Source: Plasmopara viticola (lineage: Eukaryota > Oomycota > Peronosporomycetes > Peronosporales > Peronosporaceae). From it: a DNA stretch of 64,000 nt. A model generated the notes under the pieces. That model was not told the DNA's origin, made no database searches, and saw nothing but the letters and a program-made list of their open reading frames with translations. The translations under genes were made by a program, and so were the position numbers. Below, one piece after another: positions 12,120 to 21,365 of the stretch (position 1 is the stretch's first letter; each line of letters opens with the position of its first letter). The stretch spans positions 372,001 through 436,000 of the forward strand of contig MBPM02000023.1 of the NCBI GenBank assembly GCA_001695595.3, written 5' to 3'.

Positions 12120-12405
12120 AAACTCAGAAAAAATATCTCGCTTGCTCCAAAGAGGCAAAGACAAGGACCGAAAGCGGTGCAAGCATGTTTATAGGGTATT
12201 TTGTGGTAAGAAGAACCTTAATCCTCCGTGGTAAAGGAGCTCATTAAATAATACGCGGCGAAGTGAAAAGTTTCGAAGTCGGGGATAGCGAATAAAGATC
12301 GAATATCATACATCTAAGCCATTAGGCCTAATTCGGGTGGGGATATCTAACGAAAGGCTGGGGGGATATTCAACGACAAAAAGTTACGCGCTTTTTTATC
12401 CTCAC

Positions 12406-12756
12406 ATCACTGAAACATTTTCGGAAAAGGTTGGGGTGGCGCCCTCCTTCCAAGCGCGGGGGCTAAATGCTCGCGCGCTTCGGGCAGGTGCTCTCGGGCA
12501 TCTGCAGGTCTCTAAAGAGTCTCACCCTCGACGCGACGGTCTCCAGCACCAGGGCGCCACCTGGGCTCTTACCAAGTCAGAACTACACAAAATAATGGAA
12601 GACCCTCACGGCCTCGGTGCTGGCTGCACTGTCCGCCGAACGAGACCCGACGTATGCGGACACCACTCTATGCCGTGGACTAGCCAGACTGAGCCTAGCA
12701 CGTGCATAACTTGGCAACGCGATAACGTAATACAATACAATACAATCACTGAAACA
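12406..12756 (+). mobile_element. SINE-like non-LTR element, copy 1, with target-site duplication
   Basis: The body, about 12423-12744, is repeated in inverted orientation at 44421-44744 with roughly 15 differences by eye (about 95% identical). Its 3' end is a short microsatellite tail (ATACA repeated, 12728-12744). It is flanked by a 12-bp direct repeat ATCACTGAAACA at 12406-12417 and 12745-12756, the expected target-site duplication. Short length, simple-repeat tail and variable-length duplications fit a non-autonomous LINE-mobilised SINE, a class known from Phytophthora. I could not make out a tRNA-like A/B-box head. The open frame running through it (12337-12798) is not a gene. It ends 90 bp before the ATG of the next gene. 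Confidence 0.8.
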
Positions 12757-12767
12757 CAACCAAGATT

Positions 12768-12785
12768 TTATTGGTCAACCAATAA
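12768..12785. promoter_or_regulatory. palindromic double CCAAT box upstream of isopropylmalate synthase
   Basis: TTATTGG-TCAA-CCAATAA forms a 7-bp perfect inverted repeat containing a CCAAT box on each strand, 61-78 bp upstream of the ATG at 12846. CCAAT boxes bind NF-Y type factors in eukaryotes. Its role here is inferred from position only. Confidence 0.45.
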
Positions 12786-12845
12786 CCACATCATGTGAAA
12801 CAGATGCATGGTTGTCATTTAATTTTCCATCTACAGCATTTAAGC

Positions 12846-14576
12846 ATGATGCGGACGATCGCCAAGCGCTTAGCCACAAGCTCCAGGGCCAATGGTCTCC
12901 GTACCGTGTCCAGTGCATCTGCCATTGAAGCTAGCAAGGATCGCATTGTTCTTTTTGATACGACCCTACGCGACGGCGAGCAGTCACCAGGTGCGACGCT
13001 CAATTTCAAAGAAAAGTTGGACATTGCACGCTCCCTGAGCGCGCTAGGCGTGGACGTGTGCGAAGCGGGGTTTCCCATCTCGTCACCTGGCGACTTTGAT
13101 GCTGTCTCTGCCATTGCGAAGGAGGTTGGCCCGATGGTAGGGAAGCGCGCTACTGGCGAGCCCATGACGATCTGTGGGCTGGCCCGCGCCATGGAGAAGG
13201 ACATTCAGCGCTGTTTCGACGCTGTCAAGCATGCGCCAAAACACCGCATCCACACGTTTCTTGCCACGTCCGACATCCACCTTAAATACAAGCTCAATAT
13301 CTCGCGCGACGAGTGCATCCGTCGTGCCGTAGATGCTGTCAAGTTTGCCAAGAGCCTCACTTCAGACGTTGAGTTCTCCACGGAGGATGCGGGACGGAGC
13401 GACCCGGATTTTTTGTGCGAGGTTCTCGCTGAAGTCATTAAGGCGGGTGCTACTACACTAAACATTCCCGACACGGTCGGCTATACGGTCCCAGGCGAGT
13501 ATGGATCGCTTTTTCGGTACTTGATCGACAACACGGAAGGCAGTGACAAGGCTATCTTCTCCACGCACTGTCACAATGATCTGGGTCTCGCGACGGCGAA
13601 TACTCTCGCTGCTGTGCAAGGTGGCGCCCGTCAGGCCGAAGTCACGATTAACGGGATTGGGGAGCGTGCCGGTAATACGGCACTTGAGGAATTAGTCATG
13701 GCTCTAAAGACGCGGCCGCAACATTTTCCAGTGTATACGACCGTGGACCCGACGCACATCACGCGCTGCAGTCGGATGGTCAGCCATTACACTGGTATGT
13801 CGATCCAACCCAACAAGGCCATTGTCGGCTCCAACGCTTTTGCTCACGAGTCTGGAATTCACCAAGACGGTGTATTGAAGCACCAGGCTACGTATGAGAT
13901 TATGCTACCAGAGTCAGTTGGTCTGAGCGAGAACAAAATGGTGCTCGGTAAGCACTCGGGTCGTCACGCGTACAGCAAGCGTCTTCAGCAGCTTGGGTAC
14001 AGCAATCTCACGCCGGAGGAGCTTGACAATTACGTTGAGAAGTTTAAAGCGTTGGCCGATGAGAAGAAGACGGTCACGGATGCCGACATGGAAGCCATTG
14101 TTTCGGACGAGTTGTTCAAACCCGAGGCGTTCTGGACCCTCCAATCAGTGCACGTCACTGCGGGTAACTTGGTGAAACCAACGGCTACGGTCACACTTGC
14201 GCACAAGGACGGCCAGGAGGTGAGTGAGGCTGCTATGGGTACTGGTCCGATTGATGCCATCTACATTGCGATTAAGCGCGCTACGGGCATGGAAAGGATT
14301 AAATTGAACGACTTTTCGGTCGAGAGTGTGACGGATGGCACGTACGCGTTGGGTGAAGTGACAGTGCGCGTGCAGGAGGAGAAGGACGAGGACGAAAAGA
14401 CAGAGGACGAGAAGTACGTGAATGCCCAAACGGGTGTCACGTTTGACCGCCAATTCGTCGGCCACGGCGCGAACACGGATATTTTAGTCGCGTCGGCGAC
14501 GGCCTACGTGAATGCCGTGAACCGCATGATGGCGTCCCAAGAACGTGCGATAGCCGATGCTCGGGTGGACGCCTAA
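12846..14576 (+). CDS. 2-isopropylmalate synthase, probably mitochondrial
   Basis: Single-exon gene of 576 residues. It condenses acetyl-CoA with 2-oxoisovalerate, the first committed step of leucine synthesis. The catalytic TIM barrel opens with FDTTLRDGEQSPG (about residue 37), then HCHNDLGLATAN (about 241) and NGIGERAGNT, followed by the linker motif NAFAHESGIHQDG. A C-terminal LeuA-type regulatory domain (about 430-550, LQSVHVTAGN onward) implies leucine feedback control. I start at 12846 rather than 12795: the residues from there (MMRTIAKRLATSSRANG) are Arg/Ser/Ala-rich and lack acids, like a mitochondrial presequence, and line up better with family N-termini. An acidic insert (EEKDEDEKTEDEK) lies near the C-terminus. 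The gene converges with the next one, with 132 bp between stop codons. A SINE-like element sits just upstream. Confidence 0.95.
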   Translation: MMRTIAKRLATSSRANGLRTVSSASAIEASKDRIVLFDTTLRDGEQSPGATLNFKEKLDIARSLSALGVDVCEAGFPISSPGDFDAVSAIAKEVGPMVGKRATGEPMTICGLARAMEKDIQRCFDAVKHAPKHRIHTFLATSDIHLKYKLNISRDECIRRAVDAVKFAKSLTSDVEFSTEDAGRSDPDFLCEVLAEVIKAGATTLNIPDTVGYTVPGEYGSLFRYLIDNTEGSDKAIFSTHCHNDLGLATANTLAAVQGGARQAEVTINGIGERAGNTALEELVMALKTRPQHFPVYTTVDPTHITRCSRMVSHYTGMSIQPNKAIVGSNAFAHESGIHQDGVLKHQATYEIMLPESVGLSENKMVLGKHSGRHAYSKRLQQLGYSNLTPEELDNYVEKFKALADEKKTVTDADMEAIVSDELFKPEAFWTLQSVHVTAGNLVKPTATVTLAHKDGQEVSEAAMGTGPIDAIYIAIKRATGMERIKLNDFSVESVTDGTYALGEVTVRVQEEKDEDEKTEDEKYVNAQTGVTFDRQFVGHGANTDILVASATAYVNAVNRMMASQERAIADARVDA

Positions 14577-14708
14577 GCTCACGATAAAATACAACCGTTC
14601 TTTCGCATGCGTCTTGCCTTGTACGATTGCACGTCGTTAAACCACCAGGTGAAGAAAGGATCTGCCGGGTGGAGGTTCTTAATACCTAACATGTTCCTTG
14701 ATCTTGTG

Positions 14709-17700
14709 CTACTCAGCTGTGAGCCCATCGTACGGCGACAGCCCGCTATTATTTTCAATTGCGTCGTCAGCGCCGTGCGCAATCAAATACTCGCCTAGGA
14801 GGCCCACGTTGTCGTATGCCATGGCAAAGTGCAGTGGCGTGTTGCCCTGTGCATTGCGGTGATTGACGTTCGCTTGACGACCTATGAGCATTTCGACCAT
14901 TTTCTGGTTTACATTCTGACACGCGAGCAATAGCAGCGTGTTGCCTTTATCGTCCTCAGTGTTGATGGGAAATCCGGCATCCAGGCTCTCAACTAGGCGC
15001 TTGATGCGTCCGTTGCGCGCTTGCGAGAAGACTGTGCTCGGATTTAACGAACCTTTGTCTTCGTCGCTCGGTTCCTGTCCACGAACGCGTTTCGCGTTTG
15101 CTTCGTGGTTCTCAGCATCCAGCTGGCTTTGTTCTGTCGCCGTTGAAGGCAATAATTTACTGCGAGCTGCCAGTAGTTTGCGCACGTGGAGCTTGTGTGA
15201 GACACCGAGGACTTCGGCCATGTCCTCGGCTCGAAGCTCCATGAGAAACTCACCATCCACTGCTCCTTCGCGGAAAGCTGCCTTGTATTGCGACAGCGAC
15301 AACGTGTCAAGCCATCGGCCCACGTCGTCGACAGTCCATGCATGCACTTCCTGAGGCAATGGCTCTCGCCTTGCCAATGATATGGCCTCTTTTTCCTCGC
15401 GTTGCTGCTGAACCATCTTCTGTTGCTTGCGCCGCGCGGTTGTCGGGAGTAAGCTCCTTATGGCGTCTCCTCCTGCACTCTTTTTCGCAGGATTCGAAGT
15501 GATTGGCGTGATGTTGGCAGCAGCAACGGCGGCCGCCGCCGTGGCAGTGGTCTCCGCTGTGGACGTGATGGCCGATGCTGTCGTATCGGCGTTTATTTCG
15601 CGCAAGTTTTTGAGCATGTTGAGCGAGCTGAAGTACGACAAGGACATCGACATGAATTGAAACTTCATAAGCTCCTCTGTGGACTCAAACATAGCCCGTG
15701 ACCGCTCCTCGTGTTCGCGTGCCTTTGCTGCTGTCGCCGCCGCTGCCGCTGCTGATGTGGCTGTCGCCGTCTCAAGCTCCATACCTTTTTCACGCAAATT
15801 TTCGAGCTCAAGCTTTTGCTCTTCCAAAAGCTCCATCAAATGACGTTGCAAACGTCCAAACTCGCGGTCTTTTTGCACCCGCGTCTGCTCCATAGCCGCA
15901 AGACGTTTTTCCAACACTGCCAGTGCCTCGCGCTTTCGATGCACTTCAGCAAATGCACCCGCGAATTCAACCTCAAGGTTCCGCTTTTTTTGCTCACGCT
16001 CACTGCGTTTGATAATGAGCGCCATCTCGACAGCATGTTTGTCCGCTTGGGAACAATTACTTTGAAGCGGTTCTTCTACATCGCTCGCATGTAATCGTTC
16101 GGCTTCGCGTGTCAGTTCACGTACGTCACCATCAAGCTGGTCAATCTCTTGCAATTCGTGCTCTACCACTGCCATCTCTTGCTCAGCATCCCGGAGCTCT
16201 TTGTGGATGACACCAACTTGACGCTCGGCTTCTTCTTGAGCGCTGTGCAGTGCATCCAGCTCCTTCCGCTGACGTTTAAATGTCTGCTTGGAGCCTTCGA
16301 TCAATTGCAAACCAAGAACCAGTCGGTCAGCTCCGGGTGGCGTATCGTGCCATTGCTTCTTGCGTGCAGCGCATTGACGCCCTACAACACCTCGATACAC
16401 TCGCTGAATCTCTACGGCTGCCAGCTCAGAAAATCGCGCGGTAAGGAATTTACTACGAGCCACGTACATACGCCAGGTTGCTTGCAGCTTAATCGCATTT
16501 TGATCGCAAAAGCGCCGTGATTTTTGTTCCTCGCGTAGTCTTTGAACTTTTTTCCGGCCTTGAAAACCACGATAGACTCGCTGCACCATACGCGCTTTGC
16601 TCTCTCGCCGCATTGCGTGGCACGTTATACGACAGCAATAACCACGGAAAATGGTCTGAATCAGCGTAGCAGCCTGCGATCGTCGCGCAGTCTCTTTTTT
16701 CTCTTCCATAAACCGACAAAAACGTCGACGCCCTAGTCGGCCTCTAGCAATCCGGACGATTTCTCCACCAGCGATTTTACTAAGCCGCTCCCGCTGCTTT
16801 TCTCGACGCAGTTGATCGACTCGACAAGTAGCTAGAAATCGACGAACGTACTTTTGCACGCACGTAGCTTGTGCATCACGATCCCGTCGTGTTTCTTGCT
16901 CTACATGCGACTCGTTTCCTGCTTCTAAGTTAATTCGAAAACCTCGTCGCTCTTGCTCTCGTAGTTTTTGAGCTTGTTCTTTAGTCTCAAGCCGGTCAAT
17001 GCGACTTGGTAGTTCTGGCTGTGCTTGGATCCCTTGTCGCTCTTCTTCTACAGACGGAGTTATCGAATTTGGCATTAACGAAGTCGTCAATGGCTTTGGA
17101 ATGAGCAATGATGAAGACATGAAAGCCTCTGCTTTTGCGTTTGTCAAAGCTGAAAGACCAAAATTTTCGACAACTTGTTCCAAATTTTCCTTTCGTCGTG
17201 GCGATGTGATCAACTCCTCAGCCTGTTGGGCTTGTAATTGGGCCTCGAGTGCAACCAATTGTTCGCAATTCTCCTGTTCCCACTCACGTCGTCTCTGTTC
17301 TTGTTCCTCTCGTAACATTGCTATACGCTCCTCGATCGCTACGCGCTGTTGTAGACGTTGCGCTCTCGCTTCCTGTTCAACACGTTGCTCCTCTGCACGT
17401 CGCACGGAATTGATGTCATCATCCATTTGAGAACAATGTCTCTCTTCATTCTCCAAGTCTTCCCTTTTTTCGCTTTTCTTGAAACCAAGACTTTGTGTTT
17501 TATGATCTCGCAAAGCGTCTTTATCAGCACGTTCGGACTTTTCAAGCTGTAGCTCATACGAAGGTTTGCGGAGTGACGGCTTTGATAGTATTTGAAAGCT
17601 TTCCGTAGCTTGACCATCGATTTGATCAAAGATTGGAAAAGGCTCGCAATATGTAAATTGTCGAGCAATCGCCTCTCCTTTTGCTGTCGTTTCTTGCTCT

Positions 17701-20700
17701 ATTGCAATAAAGTGCTTATCCGATCCCTTCGAATCAATGTCGTCGTTTTGCACCGGGCCCTGATGACAGTTCACCAACACCTCAATCACTTCTGACACAT
17801 AGTTCTTTGCTTCTTGACGAAGCTCGTGTCCTGCTTGCAGCCAAGATACAAAGACACTGTTGGGTGTTGCTAAAGCTTCCTTGAGCTGAGCCCGGGTACT
17901 ATCTTTCATTGCCTCGGCGTGTGATTGCTGATGAGACCCCACTTGCAGAACGCGAGCACGGCCTTGAAGAAACGGGTCGACATTCGAAGGGGACACTAGC
18001 AAGTTTTCCACCGACTGAATGAGTACAATTGGCACGTCAATCTCTTTGAGTCGCGCGCAAAGATCGACATGACAGAGTGCACCACGGCATAAGCGAAGAC
18101 GACCATCGAGCGTGATTGGATTTGTCACTGCCGAGTAAAGACTGAGTGCCAACTTAACGTCGACTTTGCGCAAGTATGCATCGGAAAAGAGGTATTTGCT
18201 AAAGAAAGACACGGGCAAATCCGGTCGAGTTGGGGAGAGGCAGACAAATACATTAACGGCATTATGCAGTACAGCAGCGAGTTGGGCGTCTACGCTCGAA
18301 AAGCCATTGAAGAGCGCCAGTGACTGCAAATATCCGTCATAGCTTTTGCCGTAGAGCACAGTGTAACACGTTGCAATGTTGGCTCCATTGCCAAAACCAA
18401 CGAAGTGAAACGGAGCCCCTGTAGTGATAAACTGAGTCGTGTGCTGCAAATAAACGAGAAGCTCGTGGACGCGACGAGCGAGCCACATGTTGTTTAGCAC
18501 CACCTTGTCTTCTTGACACGTGTGTCCATCGACAATGTACGACGCACCAGCCTGTCCCGGGAAATTAAACAGCAATGCTTGCGCTCCTACATTTCGCGCA
18601 ATGATAGGTCGAAAAAACACTCGAGTGCTTTCAAACGTATCGAAAAGGTCGTGAAAGACAATGAGATTGCACTTGACGGACTGATCTGTGGGCTCTCCAA
18701 TGACAGTGTACGGCATTCGTGTGACACCATCCTGACAAGTAAAGATTCCGTCCCTTGTGCTTTTCACGGCACCATCACGATACCCTGTCAGTGCTGATAG
18801 GCGCGACATTTGGTGTGCTTGATGGGCACGCCGAGAAGCTTGTTTCTGACGACATATGTTAGAATTGAGGCGTTGGCTGCTCGAGTTCTTCGTCTTATGT
18901 TTTGCTGCTCTCACTGCCACGCATTGAGCTTTTGGAAATTGCAAGCAATCAACTCCAGGTGGCAAAATCTCTGGCTGTAGAAAACGCAGCATGTGTCGAG
19001 TTTCCGAGTCTTGCAATTGCAGTCGTTGATTCCACGCATAAGCTTGCAACGCAGTCCGAATCCAGTCACAAAAGCGAGCGGCACATGAACTAATCGGTGC
19101 AATCTGTGCCGCTGTAAAAAGTGGATTTCGAGCATGTGCTGCTGCTTGCATCACGTCGCGTTCGGCCAGTGCCTCGAAATCCACACAATGCAATCGAGTC
19201 ACGAGTTTATCGTGTGAAATCACTCGTTTCACTTCTCCCCAGCTTCCGTCTTTCGATCCCACGAGCAAAGCCCCGAGACCGCTCATGACCATGGCAACAG
19301 CAGGGTGGGGGTTCACAAAGCTATAGAGCTCCGCAGCATCCTTTTTTGAAAGAGCTGCAGCCACTTTAGAAGTGTGCGCCCATAAATGCTTCCAGATATA
19401 CTGCAAACGATCAAAATCATCAGACGGATCCTCCTTTTTGTCAATGTTGTCAGCATTCTCTCCCTCATCTCCATTCTCTTGACTCTCAACAATAGTTAGC
19501 TGCTGGATCTGCTTTCTTCGCTGTTTCACGGGACTAAGGCGACTTTTTCTACGTCTCACTACTTGCTTTAACGCTTTTGTGCGAATTGTGTCCACCAGCG
19601 TATAGAACTCGTAACAATTAGCGCACACTTGCACATTTCGGTAGTAGTAGCTTGGAAACGTCACATCAAGCAGATCGTCATCGCCGTAAAAAGTCTCAGC
19701 GAGGTCGTCACTATCTTGACCACTTTGATACCGCCGAATGAACAGCTCCACTACTTTTTTTTCAGCTCGAGTTCGTGCAATTAACTTGAACGGAATGACA
19801 TTTGTAAGCGGCTGAAGCTCGGTACGTCGCACTCGTTGTGGCAATTCCGGCTCGTGCTGCTCACTCGCGTGACTCGACATGTCCTCAATGCGATGGACGT
19901 CCATAAAGGCACTTGCCGTAGCCGTGACTTTTTCAATGCTAGACCACCCACGACTCTTTCTAGGTTGGTCTGCCTGCTTCAAAGTCATCGAATCCTCGTT
20001 GCAGTTCATTCGTGAAGCGGTCAATTCAGTCATGGACATAGTACAATAATCTCCGCAGCATCCACGCTTTTGATCCGACATCAGGCACGTAGCTATTTTC
20101 ATACGCCGCTGCCGTCGAGACAACGACATTCTAGGTTGAACATCAGATAGCTTTTGATCCCAGTCGCTCGACCTGGGCAGCTTGATGGATGCACGATGTC
20201 CAATCTCTGGATTCCAAAGCGGATCCAAACGAGTCGAGACTGGAGTTGCCGTCATGCGGGTGGATAGTCTGCTGGACGATCGGATGGGAGATGCCATGAT
20301 TGCCTCGACCATATCTTCGTCAGGTGCTGGCAACCCAATTGCTCGTGCACGAGCGACCAGTCGTTCGTTGATGGCACGTGGACCCGCATACGAGCTTGAG
20401 AAAGTCGACTCTGAACACGTCGGAGGTGGCATCACTGTAGTTGCTATCGTCTCGCATACCGAGGTACGCCACAGGTACAACTTTCCACCGTCGTCCATGA
20501 TAAAGAGCGATACGCAGCGCACGACGCGACATTGCTTGTTTTTTTCAAGACATGTGACAAGACGACGAGCCGAGTCGTTGACGGTGGCATTCAGTTTTTG
20601 GTCTTTGCTAGCCATCCGTCGTTCACCAAGTGCCAGCCACCAAACTTGGCTTTTCGAGCCACCGCTAATCTCGAGGCTGCATAGACACAAGACGACGTGA

Positions 20701-21232
20701 GCGCAAGCGATCAGGTTGGTTGCAACTAGACCTTCAAGTACCTGTAGTCATGCTCGAGATTCGCGTAAGAGGGATCGAACCCACCACGGGGTTGGTCAAA
20801 AGTGCTAATGACAGCATTGCACAAAGGTTTCGACGGCACGGATTGCAAAAACGACAAGAGATCGGGTGCAGTGAGAAATGACACGACTCTAGAAGTGTCA
20901 CTGTTCTCGAGCCAGCACACAGCCAGTGGCCGCGTTGCACCGTCTCCGTGGCCAACCTTGTGCACAGTCTGTATAAATGCACTCTGGATTTCATCGGCCG
21001 TGATTTTGCGACGAGGCTTGCGGCGCACGATACCGTCGTCGGTGAAGTACCATGATCGAAGCTGCTGGTTCGCTACGAAGACGCTGTCCACAATGTGCAT
21101 ACGACATTCTCGTTTGTTTCGACTCACAAGAGCTGAGCAGACCCATTGCCACGTTCGATGCGTGCGTGGTGCCTGTTTCAAATCGATGACTGGTACGCTC
21201 TCGCGCAAGGTCTGATTTTGACCGTGGAGCAT
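14709..21232 (-). CDS. giant scaffold protein: NDRG-like pseudo-hydrolase, IQ motifs, SAM and ankyrin repeats
   Basis: Two exons are inferred: 20742-21232 and 14709-20676, with a 65-nt intron (20677-20741, GTACTT...TGCAG) whose phase matches exactly, giving about 2152 residues. The order is: an N-terminal region unknown to me (1-250); an alpha/beta-hydrolase fold around 810-1100; long Glu/Arg/Gln-rich coiled coil; four or more IQ motifs (about 1430-1600; for example IQTIFRGYCCR, VQRVYRGFQGRKK) that should bind calmodulin or myosin-light-chain-like proteins; more coiled coil; a SAM domain (about 1940-2010); and two or three C-terminal ankyrin repeats. The nucleophile elbow reads GFGNG (18381-18400) with Gly in place of the catalytic Ser, as in the non-enzymatic NDRG family, so I infer no hydrolase activity. 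The architecture suggests a calmodulin-binding cytoskeletal or signalling scaffold. The two-exon model rests on frame and splice signals only. Confidence 0.8.
20677..20741 (-). other. inferred intron of the IQ/SAM/ankyrin gene
   Basis: Reading the minus strand, AG|GTACTTG opens and TCTATGCAG|CC closes a 65-nt interval containing an in-frame TAG. Removing it joins two open frames in phase 2 and yields the continuous junction HDYSLEISGG. The downstream frame has no ATG near its upstream end until residue 26, which supports splicing over two separate genes. Confidence 0.75.
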
Positions 21233-21365
21233 GCGAGTGGGACTTCTGTGACTGGATTGGCAGTTGTGTCATATATTTAGACGATTGAGAATGGAAGCAC
21301 CATGTCGATACACTCTTTCTCAATAATCGAAACCCAAAGTGTATTTATTATCTTTAAGCTTTGCC

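Noticed and set aside
12337..12798. 153-codon plus-strand open frame
   Set aside because: It runs straight through the SINE-like element and its target duplications; a similar peptide in copy 2 simply reflects the repeat.
14938..17795. several plus-strand frames opposite the large IQ/SAM/ankyrin gene
   Set aside because: They are antisense shadows of a clearly coding minus-strand gene.
20765..20790. tRNA T-arm-like GGGATCGAACCCACC
   Set aside because: It lies inside exon 1 of the scaffold gene and encodes part of the protein; no anticodon or acceptor arm surrounds it.
20182..21215. plus-strand frames of 137-172 codons
   Set aside because: They are antisense to the two exons of the scaffold gene and show no domain.
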